Origin: Notospermus geniculatus
Lineage: Eukaryota; Nemertea; Pilidiophora; Heteronemertea; Lineidae
NCBI GenBank assembly: GCA_002633025.1
Contig: NMRB01000043.1
Location: 34,794 to 98,793, forward strand
Direction of reading: 5' to 3'
Length of the DNA stretch: 64,000 nt
Below, in pieces: positions 46,639-61,600 of the stretch. Both the position numbers and the translations under genes were made by a program. The notes under the pieces were generated by a model that had not been told where the DNA came from, did no database searches, and saw only the letters and a list, made by a program, of their open reading frames with translations. The stretch's first letter is position 1, and the number at the start of each line of letters is the position of its first letter.

Positions 46639-49600
46639 GTAAGGGTCTCATAACTTTCTCAATCAGTTCTGTATTTCTATGGTACATTTTATTCAGCTTA
46701 CCAATCAGGGTCCGATTCTTCAAAACAGCCGTTGTCACTAACGTGACGTTGGTACTATTTTGGCGTTACCTCCATTAATAAAGCCCATTGCAAATAACGC
46801 CACGTTAGAGGTAATGCCAAAATAGCACAATCGGTGTTTAGAACAACCCAGCCCAGGCGACTTGATGCTTATGGCTTTCCTTTGGCATACAATCCCGTCT
46901 ACAAGTCATTACAAATGTTACCACCTGGATAAAACAGCACTCTTTTCCACATCAAGTCATTTCTTTATTTTGAGTATGTTGTGTAATGTACATGTCGTTT
47001 TGAATTATTACATTATATGTTGTAAATGTTGACGTTACAAACGAGTGTTGATGTATAGTACGTCGTATCTTTCATTTACCAACCTCGCTGGAGGCCATAT
47101 TGCTTTCATTCTTTTCTCTTACGTTTCATCAACATTCCTTTGTTTGCAATCAAAATATGCTCCCTGCATACTGTGTTCTCGAAGACTGGAGATAGTCATA
47201 AATCATTGGGGGAGATTGTGCTGATTATATGGCAGAAAATGATTCAATATTCGGCAGGGCGGAGGATTAATTTGTCGCTTGCATTTCACCATTGTCTTTG
47301 GGAATTGTGTGCACTCCATAAACTTATACAGTGTGTATTTACGGGACAAGAATGTGATCATGGCGTGACATGTATAACTGTTCATTGACAGCAGCGAGCC
47401 ATGAGTGCTGTAACAAGAACCGAATGTGTCACTCCATTCTATGCTTAGCCTCGTACTCAACCAAATCGCTTTCGGTTTTTGCATTCACATTCTGTGAGCA
47501 AATCTTACAACTGTGGACTTGCACTCTTTCAACCTACTTCATTGACATCTATTGGGGTAATTTCTAGCCGATTGTCTTTATATTAAAAGCGTGTCTGATG
47601 GTCCTTCTATCCTATTGAGATTCTATTCGTCTCTCAACAATGAGTTCTCCTTGTTTCCAACAATCTTTCCTGTCGTTAGCTTGTCGTAGATTCCAGCGAC
47701 GGTTGTTGATCAGTTGGATGTTTACATCTACATCTCCAGGCTAAAACCAAAACTTTCACTTCCTAACCAGTCCAACCACCAGTTTATCGACCCCCGCATA
47801 TTATACGAAGCAATTCTTTCTTCGTTATAAACATTTTGGTACTAAATATACCATAAGTTAGAAAATAATTTTGTGTCAGACGACGCCTAATCAAATAACA
47901 AGACAGGGATAATTAGGCAACGACCAGAGGGTATTCTTAAGCTCTCTTGAATATCTATCAACAGCGTGCTTCATAATTCAAAGACACCATGGGAAAAATA
48001 ATGTACCTCATTTCCTGTACCATTATGGTGTCCCAAGGGAACAGGGTACATCATCAAGAATGATAACATAGAGAGAAAGATGATGATGGAACGCAAGGAC
48101 AAACACATTTATCATCTTCTCCTGTGGTGATTAATGAAGTATGAAGTATATCGGGACATACTCAAACAGTCATGACAGTCAACAGTTGACACATTGCTTG
48201 GCTATGTTACCTAAGGTCTATTTGACAATGTCATGAGAAGGAACCTTAATTTGACCTCGATGCACCTCAAGTTATGCCTGGAACTGGACGCCGAATGCTT
48301 GAAGAGAAACTCTCTGAAATTCATGCCAGGTCGGAGCAGTCAGCCGCGTTTGTTGCCAAAAGACGACAATAAATTTATTGGTCAACTGACTGACAGCTCC
48401 TACTGACACGTTTCACGTACGGCCTTTGTTCTCATAAAGAAAAAAGACTAGGTTGTTCAGCATGTCCAGTACCTCTGATGAAGGTAAGCGTGCGGTGTTG
48501 GCCAGCACATTACCTTATCCCGTACCTCAAGTAAGTTTCCGTGAATGCGATTGGCTCACACCGCACACGTGACCATCAGGAATTTTGGCATGTCGACCGC
48601 TCTGACGTCACCAAAGGTGTGACATTTCATGAAATGTCGACCGGCAATGGCCGCCGCTTTTTTCACTCTCTCGGTTCGCAAGTTTGAACGTCTATAGAAC
48701 AAATGCATACTCAATCGGGACATACTCAAACAGTCATGACAGTCAACAGTTGACACATTGCTTGGCTATGTTACCTAAGGTCTATTTGACAATGTCATGA
48801 GAAGGGACCTTATTTGACCTCGATGCAGCTGAAGTTATGCCTGTAACCAAGAATATATAATATATTCTTGCTGTAACTGGACGCCGAATGCTTAAAGAGA
48901 AACTCTCTGAAATTCATGTCACTGCGGAATAGGAGCAGCCGCGTTTGTTGCCAAAAGACGACAATAAATTTATTGGTCAACTGACGGACAGCTCCTACTG
49001 ACACGTTTCACGTACCGGTACGGCCTTTGCTCTCATAAAGAAAAAAGACTAGGTTTGTCAAACATGTCCAGTACCTCTGATGAAGGTGGCGTGCGCTGTT
49101 GGCCAACACATTACCTACTGTCACCCACCAGGCGGCAGCAGCTATGTGTACCCTCGAACCCACGTGAAGTTGTGGAACGTCTATAAAATCATCAAATCAA
49201 GAAGTTTACTTTCCTCTCCCCCTCAGATTACGAGGTTTTTGCCTACCGGTACTCTGTAAGATGCATACCATACGTACAGTGATGAATGGCTGCTGTTTTG
49301 ATGAAATGTTCTCATTCAAATTCCCTGGAATGGAATTCAACAACCTTGTAAACCCATCCAATGTTCGTAAGCACATAAGCACATAGAGTACCCAGAAGGC
49401 TTTCATTCTCTCCTGGCTTAACCTTCAGATCAATTCTTTAAGCCAACGAGGCCAGGAGCTTGCCTCTTCGACCTAATTCGAATTCCAAACACCCGTAAGA
49501 AATTGAAAGCACCATCAATAAAAGCGTCAAAAAATCTTCGGCAATCTTATCAACATTCTGAGTATTCAGAGTAATATCAATTTTCGAATAAATCTTTAAA

Positions 49601-52600
49601 ACTCCATTAGGGGAAGCTACAAACTTCCAAAGAATTCGCATGAGATAAGAGTTTATCTTGTTGTGCACCGTCTTTACCTTGATTTAGGGTCGAACTCGAT
49701 TCCGAGAGCTCTCAGCTAAGAACGACACAAGTCGTTCAACTCAAACTTCAACCAAAATGATCCAACGCAACGTCTGTCGTAAGTTGTGTTGTTCCCTTCA
49801 TCGTGAGAAAGGAAGGAACGCATCAGAAAATGTGACGACTGATGGTGAGATTTTACGTAGCAATGTAGTAGTTATAAAATCTCTCCAGTGGTCAGATTTT
49901 GTAACATTATTTTTCAGCAATGAGAGACTTTGTAACGTTACAAAATCTCACCACTGGAGAGATTTTGTAACGTTATAAAATCTCTTCACTGATGAGATTT
50001 TGTAACGTTACAAAATCTCTCCAGTGGTGAGAATTGTAACGTTACAAAATCTCTCCAGTGGTGAGATTTTGTAACCCTAGGTTACACAAACTCTCCAACG
50101 TTACAACCCTGACCCAGAAACATAACCCTAAGTTACACAATCTCGCCAACGTTACAAAATCTCTCATTGCTAAAAACAATGTTACAAAATCTCACCACTG
50201 TAGAGACTTTGTAACGTTACAAAATCTCTCATTGCTGAAAAATTATGTTACAAAATCTCACCACTGGAGAGATTTTGTAACGTTATAAAATATCTCCAGT
50301 GGTGAGATTTTGTAACGTACTGGTGAGATTTTGTAACGTTACAAAATCTCTCCAGTGGTGAGAATTGTAACGTTACAAAATCTCTCCAGTGTTGAGATTT
50401 TGTAACCCAAGGTTACACAAACTCTCCAACGTCACAACCCTGACAAAGAAACATAACCCTAAGTTACACAATCTCGCCAACCTTACAAAATCTCTCATTG
50501 CTGAAAACAATGTTACAAACTCTCACCACTTAGAGATTTTGTAACGTTACAAAATCTCCCATTGCTGAAAAATAATGTTACAAAATCTCACCACTGGAGA
50601 GATTTTGTAACGTTATAAAATTTCTCCAGTGGTGAGATTTTGTAACGTTACAAAATCTCTCCAGTGGTGAGATTTTGTAACGTTACAAATCTCTCCAGTG
50701 GTGAGATTTTGTAACCCTTGGTTACACAAACTCTCCAACGTTACAACCCTGACCCAGAAACATAACCCTAAGTTACACAATCTCGCCAACGTTACAAAAT
50801 CTCTCATTGCTAAAAACAATGTTACAAAATCTCACCACTGTAGCGATTTTGTAACGTTACAAAATCTCTCATTGCTGAAAAATAATGTTACAAAATCTCA
50901 CCACTGGAGAGATTTTGTAACGTAACAAAATCTCTCCAGTGGTGAGATTTTGTAACGTTACAAAATCCCTCCAGTGGTGATGATTTTGTAACGTTATAAA
51001 ATCTCTCCAGTAACGTTACAAACATGTACACGTGCGAAATTGCACGAAAGTGAAACTTGTATCGAAGTTTGAGTACATTGAAGATTCATGAATAGTTTTC
51101 GAACTGCAGCTGTGCAACTCCAACAAAGCAGCTGTTTACAATAAGATCAATTAGATAATACATGCACACAAACACTGCGTAGATATTTGAATATTAGCCA
51201 TCAGTTCATGTATTAGGGCATCGCAATACAGAGCATGAACCAAGTATGACTCAGATGAGTCGCCATCACACCTGTTACCAAAATTAGGTCATCGTCATGG
51301 GGATTTCCCCACTGGGGAATGGGCGAACCAATCATCTGTCACTCTGGAAGAGAATTCCCATGGTGATGACCTAATTTTGGCAAGATGGCTGCTAGCGAAA
51401 CTCATCTCAATATAAAATTTGATCTTCATGATGTGATTTTGTTTGACTTGCCGTAGGTAAGAAGAACATGAGGTTCGTCGACGAGAGAGACGCAAACAAT
51501 ACTGTGTTCTGAGCAAAAGGATCTGGAAAAAACTGACTTGGCGTCGGTGCAACACGGGCATGACAGGGCTGGAGAACGATTCATTCATCAAACTGTTGCT
51601 TGAAAAGCCTTGATACCGCATCTTTTGCGTCTTTATTGCGAGCAAGCGTGTCGCAGCTGGCGCATTCATGAATTCGGCTCAAAGAGACCTTCCTTGCCTC
51701 ACACGCAACTTTCTGCTTGACTGGCTTCAGTTTATAGATGATCGCAACAGTTAACTGCTAGTGAAGTTTAATTCATCATTCTCAGCACGACTGATCGCAA
51801 TCTCGTGCAAGAACAGAGGCTTCCCAATGGAATGCAAGCTACAAAAATGAGACTTGGAGAGTGATTGATGAACGGAATTCTTTTACACAGAACATCGATC
51901 GGGGTGTCAACGGGAGTTCTGCACAATTTACTTCATAGAGTACCACTTAAAGCCCAGTCCGATCATCACACTTCACATTTAACTTTTTATAGGCCTCTAT
52001 ACGATATCAGCTGTAGACTACCCATAATGCATCGTATTGCAGTTCTCGTCACTAGAGGTCACTCTAGCGAGGTCGCGTCTTGTCAGCTTTATTTGAACCT
52101 GCGTCAGCGTTCACATCGTTTTGGAAGACAGAGACAACGCAGGAAATTCCAAAGCTTCGTCGTGCGATTCATCTGTTGAGAAATAAACTACAAACTGACT
52201 GGTCTGCTCTTCACAAGATGTCATCTGGAACTTTCTAGAGACGATTTCATTGTCTCCACTTTCAATGTAATCGACATTATTGAAAGTGTTGTCCTTGTCT
52301 TGAACACTTCGTCATATTGAATAGTTGGGTCAGTGACCGAATACCACCTGATACTCTGTATGTGATATTATGTATTGATTCAATCAGAAAACGTCCGATG
52401 CATTAAATTGCATTCAGTAAGTCGTTATATACCTAAATAGAAACATGAGTATATTGGCGAAATATACATGTCCTCAACAATTGTCGAATTATTGTCGGTG
52501 TGGTCAAGTGCACCATTAATGAGCGGGCTGCCATTCATCTCGTTATACATTGACTGGGGCTTTTGCCATGGGATTTGCATTGTATTGTTCTTCCATCAGG

Positions 52601-55600
52601 GCTGAAGCCAAAGCATTATTGTTCTGGGGAGCAGCGAATAGTGAATGCCATGAGATTCACGACCACTACGATCCTCATGACAAGTCTTAGTTAAGACATA
52701 GCGAAAAGAGACATACTAAGAAAATCTTTCTCACTGTCTCAGGTCGAATCCGCAGTTAAAGCCTAGGTCACATATCCACTCCGGGGCCCGTACGGCGACC
52801 GTACGGCGAGTAAAAACAGACATTTTGGCCAATTTTTACGGTGCCCAGTTTGATCTAGTTTAATTTCCGCTTATCCATTGAGGCGATTTCGGCATAATTC
52901 AGCTTCGATCTGAGTTTCAGTCTCAAAAATCCACAGCAAGCCGCTGGGTGGGGAAAATCGTACGGCGCCCGGTGGCATTTGTGACCCAGGCTTTACTAGG
53001 CTACTGGACAGTATAATTTCTCAGTCCGTCGATCATAGAACATGTAATCGAGTGATTAGCCCTCGGAGAATTTCCCTTATCACATGGAAAATGAGTCTGA
53101 CCAAGAATCTAGTTCCGTGACCTCCGAGTTAACACGCACCAATGGTTCACGGCGCATCAGGCTGTCGGCAGTTGACATCATTGGGCTACAAGGCGCATGC
53201 AAGGGTCTCAAGCTGACAACCCTTGAGGTGACAGGCCATGAGGGTCTACTGCACAACACTGACAACAACAACAACAGCACAATACTGTCTGGTCTTTCAC
53301 ATTATGGTAGTTTGTACCTTTCAGCAATTAGGTAGACAAGTAATTCGTCAGCTTTGCCTTTAAAAGACAGGAGTGTTTTCGCCTGGAATCTTCTTATCAG
53401 AATTCAGATACGAAAGCAATCTTATTCTTATGACACAAGTCATTTGATGGACCTTTTCCATCTCTCTACCTGATGACGAGAAAATAAAACACAAACTTTT
53501 CTACTTCATATGACAGTGAAGCGAACAAAAGCACATATTGATATTCTCTCCAGGTCGTTTCCCGGATCTTTGTATCCGCCACACGACGGAACGATCTGCT
53601 TCCCGAGTTTTGAAAGCTCTCACACGACAGTGTGTGGGAAGTGTGATATGTACGTCCAAGTGTCGTGAGCGGAATACGGAAAAAAATAGAATTTTTCCAT
53701 AGTCTTAAGAGTCAAGACAAGAGTACTTTGTATTTCTTGTCAGCTGCTGTTCTCTAGCTTTTGATTTGGATTTTTATCGGAAAGTCTGACGGTCGTCATA
53801 AGAGTGGGCGAACCTTGAGCACCTCAGTCGAGGGAAGACCACCGACGCTATTGACTAATACGAAGTGAGATGCAGTAGTTACTAATCCCACACGAAATAG
53901 AGCCAGGTTTCACATTAATGCTTTATCAAAATCGTATAATTACCGTTTACAGCAAGAATGTCGCTTTACAATAACATCAGCGAACTTGTAGCGTCCCTAG
54001 CGATCCCGGATTAGCCTCTCTTCAACACAATGCGATGATCGAGCTCGTAATTACCCCTTCAAAGCGGTTTTGTTTGCATGAGATAAGCGAAAGAAGCATT
54101 CTTCAAACACGCAACCCTCTTTGCTGACATAAATGGCTTTCTAAGCCGCAAGGATTGCATTTGTACCAGAGTAAAAGTCAAAGTGTGCTGTTAGTATTTC
54201 ACCGTTGATGCTCGTTCTGTACGTCGGTGCCTCGTAATGTTTATGAGAAAGACGAGTGCGAGAAGCGATAGGTTAGTTCAGATCTGCTGTAAATCTTCTT
54301 TGTGGCCTCTCTGGAGCCACTAAGTAGTGGAGAACCACTGCTGACCGAAGGTTGCAGGTGTGTAAGGTGTCAAATCAGTGATTTAGAGCTGTGATTCTGG
54401 CTGGGGATGATGTTGTCCGTCCTGATAATCACCTCTCCTGAGTAGGTGAAATGAACACCAACGAGCTTGTGGCTGTATTGATTGCTGTCCAGTAAAACCT
54501 GCTTCCACTGTTTTTATCATTCTTTTCTCACCGTCTCTCGCCAAATCCTGACGATGCACCCAGTCCGATAGAATCCCTTTAGTCAATTTACAATTATCTT
54601 ATCTCATAAATGTCTCTTATTTGTTCAATACATTTTCATCAAACTCTGTCTATGTAATGTTTTCATAAGAACTGATATGTATATTCTTAGCCATCAAAAC
54701 AAATTGGGCTCATGATTTGTTAGGGTTTCAATGGCAGCCATTTTTTTCTTCTGTGAACCTATATGTCTTAGTATGTCTATTGGCTGTGGCGGTGGTCTGA
54801 GCAATTTGAAGACGTTACTTACTGAAGGTGCGTGGAGGATTTGACCAGTCACATATACCGACGAAGTGAACAATACCGGTCTCGAAATGAAAAGTACATG
54901 TAGGCCTATATGATAAGAATTGGAAAACATGACTTCTGCACTGTATCATCTGACTGCCACCCTTCTCTGTATGTTTTTCCTGTTGTGACCTTCACCTTGT
55001 CTTGTCTGCTCCTGACCTCCTGTAATGACCTTGACCTTGTAATTACAGCCAATAATATGGGCGTACGTTATGTTTTCCCAGAACGTAAGTAGTTATAGGT
55101 AATATAGCACACCATGCTTGTCATGCAATTTTATGTGTGTGTAGTATGGAATCTTGGAAGCTCTCAATACAAACTAGCAATACTGGGAAAATAATGGTGA
55201 GATGTGGGTAGAAATGTGATAGTTTATGAAGAAGATGAGAGGGTGGCAAATGGTATTCATTTTGTCTCTGATGACGAGATCCTATCAAACATACTGAGTG
55301 CTGCCGCGTGTGTAATCATCGGACGTGTATTCTCTGTGTAATGATATAAGGCTGACCCTAACCCTGACCTTTCCCATCAGCCAATCATTCTACTCGTTAG
55401 TAAGTAACAGGTATTCTGATTGGTTCCGATGATTTCCCACTCGGCGCTGGTGTGCTGGCAGACGACGCCTTCCAGGGCGACGTTTTGGATGACGTCATTG
55501 GTGTGACAAGAAGAGGGGTCCTTTCAGAGTAACATTCGTTATGGTTACGTTGTCGGAATTCGAATACTAATGTTGACCACTGGCTTGTCATCAAGATTGG

Positions 55601-58600
55601 CCTGGGATGAAGACCATATGGTGTCATTCAGACGTTAGCAACCTTCTCATCCCGTCTGGCAATATGACCACTGTCTATCAAATTGTCTTCCGGGTGATAT
55701 ATTCTCCTGTGTGATTGATGCGAGTTTTGCGTGCCTCTCTCATCAAATCTCTCGTCAGTATCTAGACTGCGACATTTCTCGTGACTTTGCAACACTTGAT
55801 AAGGTCACTTTAGTTTTCCACCAACGTAAAACACTCACAAGAGAAAGAATGAAAATGGCCAGTATTGCGATAAGACTATCGAGAGCTTCTTGTGGGAATA
55901 CATGGGCAAGTTTATCATCTTTGACTTAGTTGATGTTATTAATTGCACTTGATTATTAATGTCCAATTATACAGCCTCAATAACTTATGGTTAACGTTCG
56001 TTTCCAGGATGAATGGAGATCATTGATGTGTTTGGACGTAGCTTTTACCTTCAACCTTTACTGCGATTGCCATCGGCTAAAAACACCAACAAACAGATTG
56101 CTCTTTGCTCTTGTTTTGTTATTTGGAGTTTTGGAGTAGCAATAATAAAGTTATCAGATTTCACAACAAGACTTTTTCTTGCACTGGTGGTACTCTTCCT
56201 TTGAACTGTAAAACCAACCACTGCATGGAGAATAAGTTAGTGGTCAGTGGCACAACACTCGATTGAAATCGTCTATAACGTCCAGGGTTGAAATCACTGA
56301 GTTCTAGAGCAAATCGGTTCCTTTCACAATGAGATTATAGGATCGGAGCACAGAGATACAAATGTACCTAAACATCACATGGTCTGTGGGCTACATCACT
56401 GAGTCACACCCAGTTCGATACGCCCACAAAACGAAGACATTCTTGTAGGGCTGATAAAGAGGTGGCAGTTTGAACGAGCCATTTGCTGACTTTGGCAATC
56501 ACAGTTCACAAACAGCATGTTTATTCGATCGTGTAGCATGGGCGGTAAACATAGAGGTCTCTCTAAGCTTCCAGACTGGCATCCTTCAACCATCACACTT
56601 TTAGTTGTAGAACCTGTAGTCTTCATTAAACTTCCTTGCTGATGTAGACATAGTTGTGAATCTTCCAGCATGGGTTGGTACAGCTTACACTTTTTCACGT
56701 CAGCTCTATGGATTTCACTCTTCCAGGTTCATCTGATGTTTTGTATGAATTCAACCATTGATGTATTTTTATCAATGCACTTGTAGAACGAAAACGAAGT
56801 CCAGCATGCATAAATAATATTCTCCTTCGATTCTCCAATGTTGCCTGTTTACTCTTTAAATGTAATGTGTAGTTCGTAGTCGTTCAATTCTGAACTTACA
56901 TATTATTCATAATTTTCGAGGAATGTGTCTCTTCAGCGGACAGGAAAGTAGGTCATAAACTAAATTACAAAAACAATGTTTTTCCAATAACTTGTATCAA
57001 GTATAACATTACATGAAGTTGTTTCAGCTCCACAAGAAAAAAACTGTTAGGCTCAGTCTTCGTCTCATGACGCCATGTCCACATGTCATCTAGCTCGCTT
57101 ATGATACCCATGATTCCCCGCCTGAATCTCCTGGTATATCGTTCAGATTTCCCCCAAATGCCAAAAGTCCGTCGAATGATGGAAGATCCCCAACTGTATA
57201 TCATGGTCCAATCATAATTCTTGAATTGTCATATAAACAATAAACATGACTCTCATCAAATGATAAATGGTGGCATGTTATATCAATGTTTGACGTCTCG
57301 GAGGATAAATCTCTCACTGTTGCCTCAAATCAATTAACTAATGTAAAATATTATCCTTGGTCATCATACCACTATTATTTTCTTGTGTCCAAGTAGTTAG
57401 TTTTATTACATCCCCCCCCTTAATTTCGGGTGTTTCCAGGCGATAGAGTCGCTCCTGGCTTCATGTACTAATCCGTAAGAATTGTGGGAGTCTTCATTCT
57501 TCTTTCGTCATATCTCCAACAAAGATTCTTTGATTATTCTAAATACCATTTTTTTTCAACCCATGGAAAGCTCGTCGACAAAATACCCGTATGTTGATGT
57601 CGTAACTCTCGAATGGTTTGACTAAACATGTTCACTGGACAAACTTGTTTCCATGTCAACCTCCAAACCAGTATCGTGCAATTTCCATGAATTCCTATTA
57701 GGCGAGGCGTTTCTCGAATCTTCTCGTGAGTTTATGCGAGATCAGATGACGTAGTATCAACAAACGTGGCGCATTTCGGTCGATGGTGAAAGAGTTGACA
57801 AGAAACAGGTGAGTCCAGTGAACACTTTTCACTCGATTAACACCCAAGCACCGTGATTATGTCAGACACTGAATGAAGGATAGTTGAGCTCAGCTCAAAC
57901 GATTCCGTTGAACTAATTCCTCCCCTCACCTCACTACTTGTGGGTCACGATCGACTCGCCGTAACCTTTCATTTACCACAATGCCCAATGGCTGGTATTC
58001 GTAAAAGTTAGCAAATGCTTTTACTTAAGATGTGCACAACGATGTCCAATGTAAATGTACTACAAAAATTGAAGTAAAAGCATTTGCTAGCTTTTATAAA
58101 TATCAGCCATTGGGCTAACACAGGAAGCTTATCCTTCACCCCCTCATTCCAAAACAAAATATCGCGGCAAGTGTGTTGTGACCTACCAGTGTGTAAATCT
58201 GGACAGTACAAGCAATAAACGGTTACCGAAGGACACAGTCTTCTGGTACAACTGACTACTCGATTTTTGACGGACTTTTTCATGTCATTTCCGTTCAGTT
58301 TGATTCATTGATACATAAGTTTGGCAGGATCTTATATAATGCCGAGTCTAATTCCCGTCTCCTTCATACATCAGGTGTCGAGAACAGAACATTGTCGGAT
58401 GAACAGAAGTTGCTACAGAAGTTGATGAGAGGTTATGATCGGTCAGTACGTCCAGTATACAATGCATCTACTCCAGTGGTCGTTCGACTTGGCTTCACAC
58501 TTACACAGATATTTGACGTGGTAGGTTGAACAGCTTGTGCATTTGTAGTTCACATAGATGAGGCTTATGACTTCTTTCCGCGGGAGACTCTCCTGCCGTT

Positions 58601-61600
58601 AGAGGTCGCTTCTTAGCGGTGCTGGAACGTCACAGAATTTGACGTCATAGACGTAAGCCATCGCCTGCATGTCATTACGGATGACGGTGTCTTCTCTGTG
58701 ACGTCAAATTTCGTGACTTCTGCGACCATAACTGGTGGTGGCCTCTAACGGCAGTAAAGTCTCCCATTTTGGCTTCTAACGGTAATGATATTTAAAATGA
58801 ACGATTTACGTACAAAGCAAGAACTTAGATCAATATTTGTCGATCACTGAGGTCGTTACTGCATGAGAAAACGTCACGTGTCTGGTGTTAATTCTAAGCA
58901 AAGTTGCTCCACATCAGACAACGAACATGATGTATCAAAGCCATGATCGTGATCCTCAAACACTGACGACGATACAACTTGTGTGAATTATAGCTCCCAA
59001 CTGCACCCAATAAAATATCTGATTAGAACGTGTTCTCTGTATTTCAGGATGAGCGGAACCAAGTCTTGATACTCAATGTTTGGCTTGACCAGGTAAGACC
59101 ATGATACTCTCGCCAAATTCGCGAGGGATATTTTTCCCGACTGAACAAGGGCAATGTGACACCGCCAAATAGCTGCAGAGCAATTTGCTGACCATGGATA
59201 TTGTATATCATCGTCATCTCCCACGTCTTGCTGCTGAGGCAGGTGGCTTTTTTAGCTGCAACAGTGTGATGAATCAGCAAGTGGTATCAGTGTGCTCAGT
59301 TTGTGTATGTGAGGTCTTTCTGGTGGAGGCGTGATAAAACTACCGATGATATGAAAAATGTGAATTGGATCCAAAGAGACAACGTTATGATAAATGATGC
59401 TCAGGCAAAGACCTTTAGGATGGCGCTGACAAATCATTGCTATCATAACACTCAACGCTTACCACGCATCTTTGTTAATGCATCATGACGCCTTGCAACT
59501 GAAAGAAAGTCGAATGCGTGTCATCATGTTGTTAAAACTAGCTATTCCACCTTCAAAAGCCTTCCATGTAGCAATCTATTCTCAACTCTGAATGACTCTG
59601 ACACATTGTAAATTGATGCGTACGGTGAGAACTGACTGCACTATTACTGTCACTGTGCGATAAAAAGTGCAGGCTGCCGAAGCCAAATCAGGATTATTAA
59701 CTTATAAAAACGCATTTCTGGTTGTGAATTCTCATTCCTACCACAGTAAAGCAGGCCGAGATTCCCAGCTGATTGTCGGCCATTGCTGATTGCTCCGACT
59801 TCTCCAGAGATCCATTGGTCTGATGACACGTGATTGAGTTGTTGAGCATAGTTTGGTCGAGTTTCATCCATGCTGCGCAGAGATCGATGTTGTTCACGGA
59901 TCGCTATTTATCTTATCTCTTGACAGGAATGGGTTGACGAAAAACTCCGTTGGAATCCAAACGACTTTGGCGGACTGCAGGTTTTACGGATACCGTGTAG
60001 CTTTATTTGGCTGCCTGACATAGTCCTCTATAATAGGTATGTAAAGAGCACTAAATCTTCACGTGGTTTAGTGCATCACGCAGTCATCCACGTGGTTATA
60101 GAGTAGGCCCACGTCGTCATGTCTTTCTCCACCTGATTGGTCGACTCCACCTCGTCGTCGTCACTTTAGGTAACGTCAAGTACTCTTGTGGTTTAATAAT
60201 CTGCGCGATGTTATTGAAAAAGCTTTATCGGAGTTCATTGTTTTAATGGTACTCCAACCTGAAAAATCCGATCTGCTCTGTAGGCCTACATGTACTCTAC
60301 GTATTTCTTGCACGAACATACGGAATATACTACGTCACTGAATCGTAACAAAATAGAACTGAAAAACAAGATGATAGTTTTTCTGAACCTCGCAGGTTTC
60401 CTGCTCATATACCAGAATCCATTAGGGAAATCCTATACCCTTTGTATCTTCGTATCCGGTGGTTGCGTAACGTATTCATGAAATCAATGAAGGAGATTTG
60501 CCATTAATATGATGACCAAGAAAGTAAGGTACCTGGGTAAACCGAGATGACCACTCTACTGCTGATCAGGCGATATCGCGATATCTGGGTACGAAAACTT
60601 GTTCTTGTTGACCAAGAAACGTTCTTGTTTACCAAGAAACTCCGTGATATAACTCCCCAACACCTCTTTTTTCATGTTGTTTTCAGTGCTGATGATTATT
60701 CCAAGGGATACATGCAGGCGCTCGCCATGATTCATCATTCTGGCAACGTCTTCTGGCCGCCGATTGTTCGGCTCAAGAGCTCGTGCCGGTTGGATGTTAC
60801 ATATTTCCCTTTTGACGATCAAGTATGTAAACTGAAAATGGGATCTTGGGCTTATGATGGCTTTCAAGTGGACGTGTCCAACAGGTCCGAGGATATCGAC
60901 CTCACGAACTATGTGGATAACGGCGAGTGGCTTCTAATGGACACTGGAGTTAAAAAGAACATCGTCTATTACGCATGTTGTCCGGAACCTTTCCCGGATG
61001 TGACGTTTGGTCTGCACCTGCGCAGAAGGACTTTGTACTATACGTTTAACGTCATCGTGCCGTGTGTTATCTTATCGTCTTTAACGTTAGTTGGATTTAT
61101 GCTCCCGCCGGACAGTGGCGAAAAAGTCACGTTAGGCTTAACTGTTTTATTAGCCTACTCTGTCTTCATGTTGCTCATTGCTGAAAATATGCCACCTACG
61201 TCAGAGTCCACCCCATTAATTGGTAAGTAGAACAAGTGGAAGATGGCGCGATGCATGGTGCGCTGCAAAATCAATATATTCTACTCGCTAACAATTTCAA
61301 AGTCCTCCACTGACCTTGCTAATCAAAAACGTGTAAGAGCTCCACTTCCACGACAGACGAACAAAACAAGGCTGAAGTAGATTAAAGAACAGTGGTATTT
61401 ATTGAATTTCTTTCCACTTGGATCTGCAAGAACAATTAGAACGCGATGCTCCCTGGTTCTTCCTCCCACTCTCTGGTTCTTCGTCCCAAACTACTTGTAA
61501 TAATGGTGAATAAACAATGCAAATGGTCCTAATATTACATTTGAAAGCGATTGAAATGTGCATGTACATTCTGCACAATGTAGTAGTAGACCGCAGACAA

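Larger units (their letters stand above)
46639..58374 (+). other. nAChR intron 1 (11.7 kb)
   Basis: Contains a 400-base local duplication, a palindromic satellite (49872-51024) and MITEs at 51276, 52757 and 57983. No other gene is seen on either strand; short frames in 49.7-51.0 kb are satellite-encoded. A weak hairpin lies near 46740-46835. Confidence 0.6.

Noticed and set aside
49757-50925. Repeated peptides ([13 protein letters not shown] type) on both strands as a repeat protein
   Set aside because: The DNA is a palindromic satellite, so both strands must give the same peptides; frames break often.
49872-51024. CRISPR-like array
   Set aside because: Eukaryotic intron; the repeats are palindromic and spacers are not unique.
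54910-55084. Alternative first exon of the nAChR gene with a hydrophobic leader and a GTAAGT-like donor
   Set aside because: The leader is internal and cysteine-rich and the exon would be long; the 46554 exon gives a compact signal peptide with the correct phase. Kept only as a possibility.
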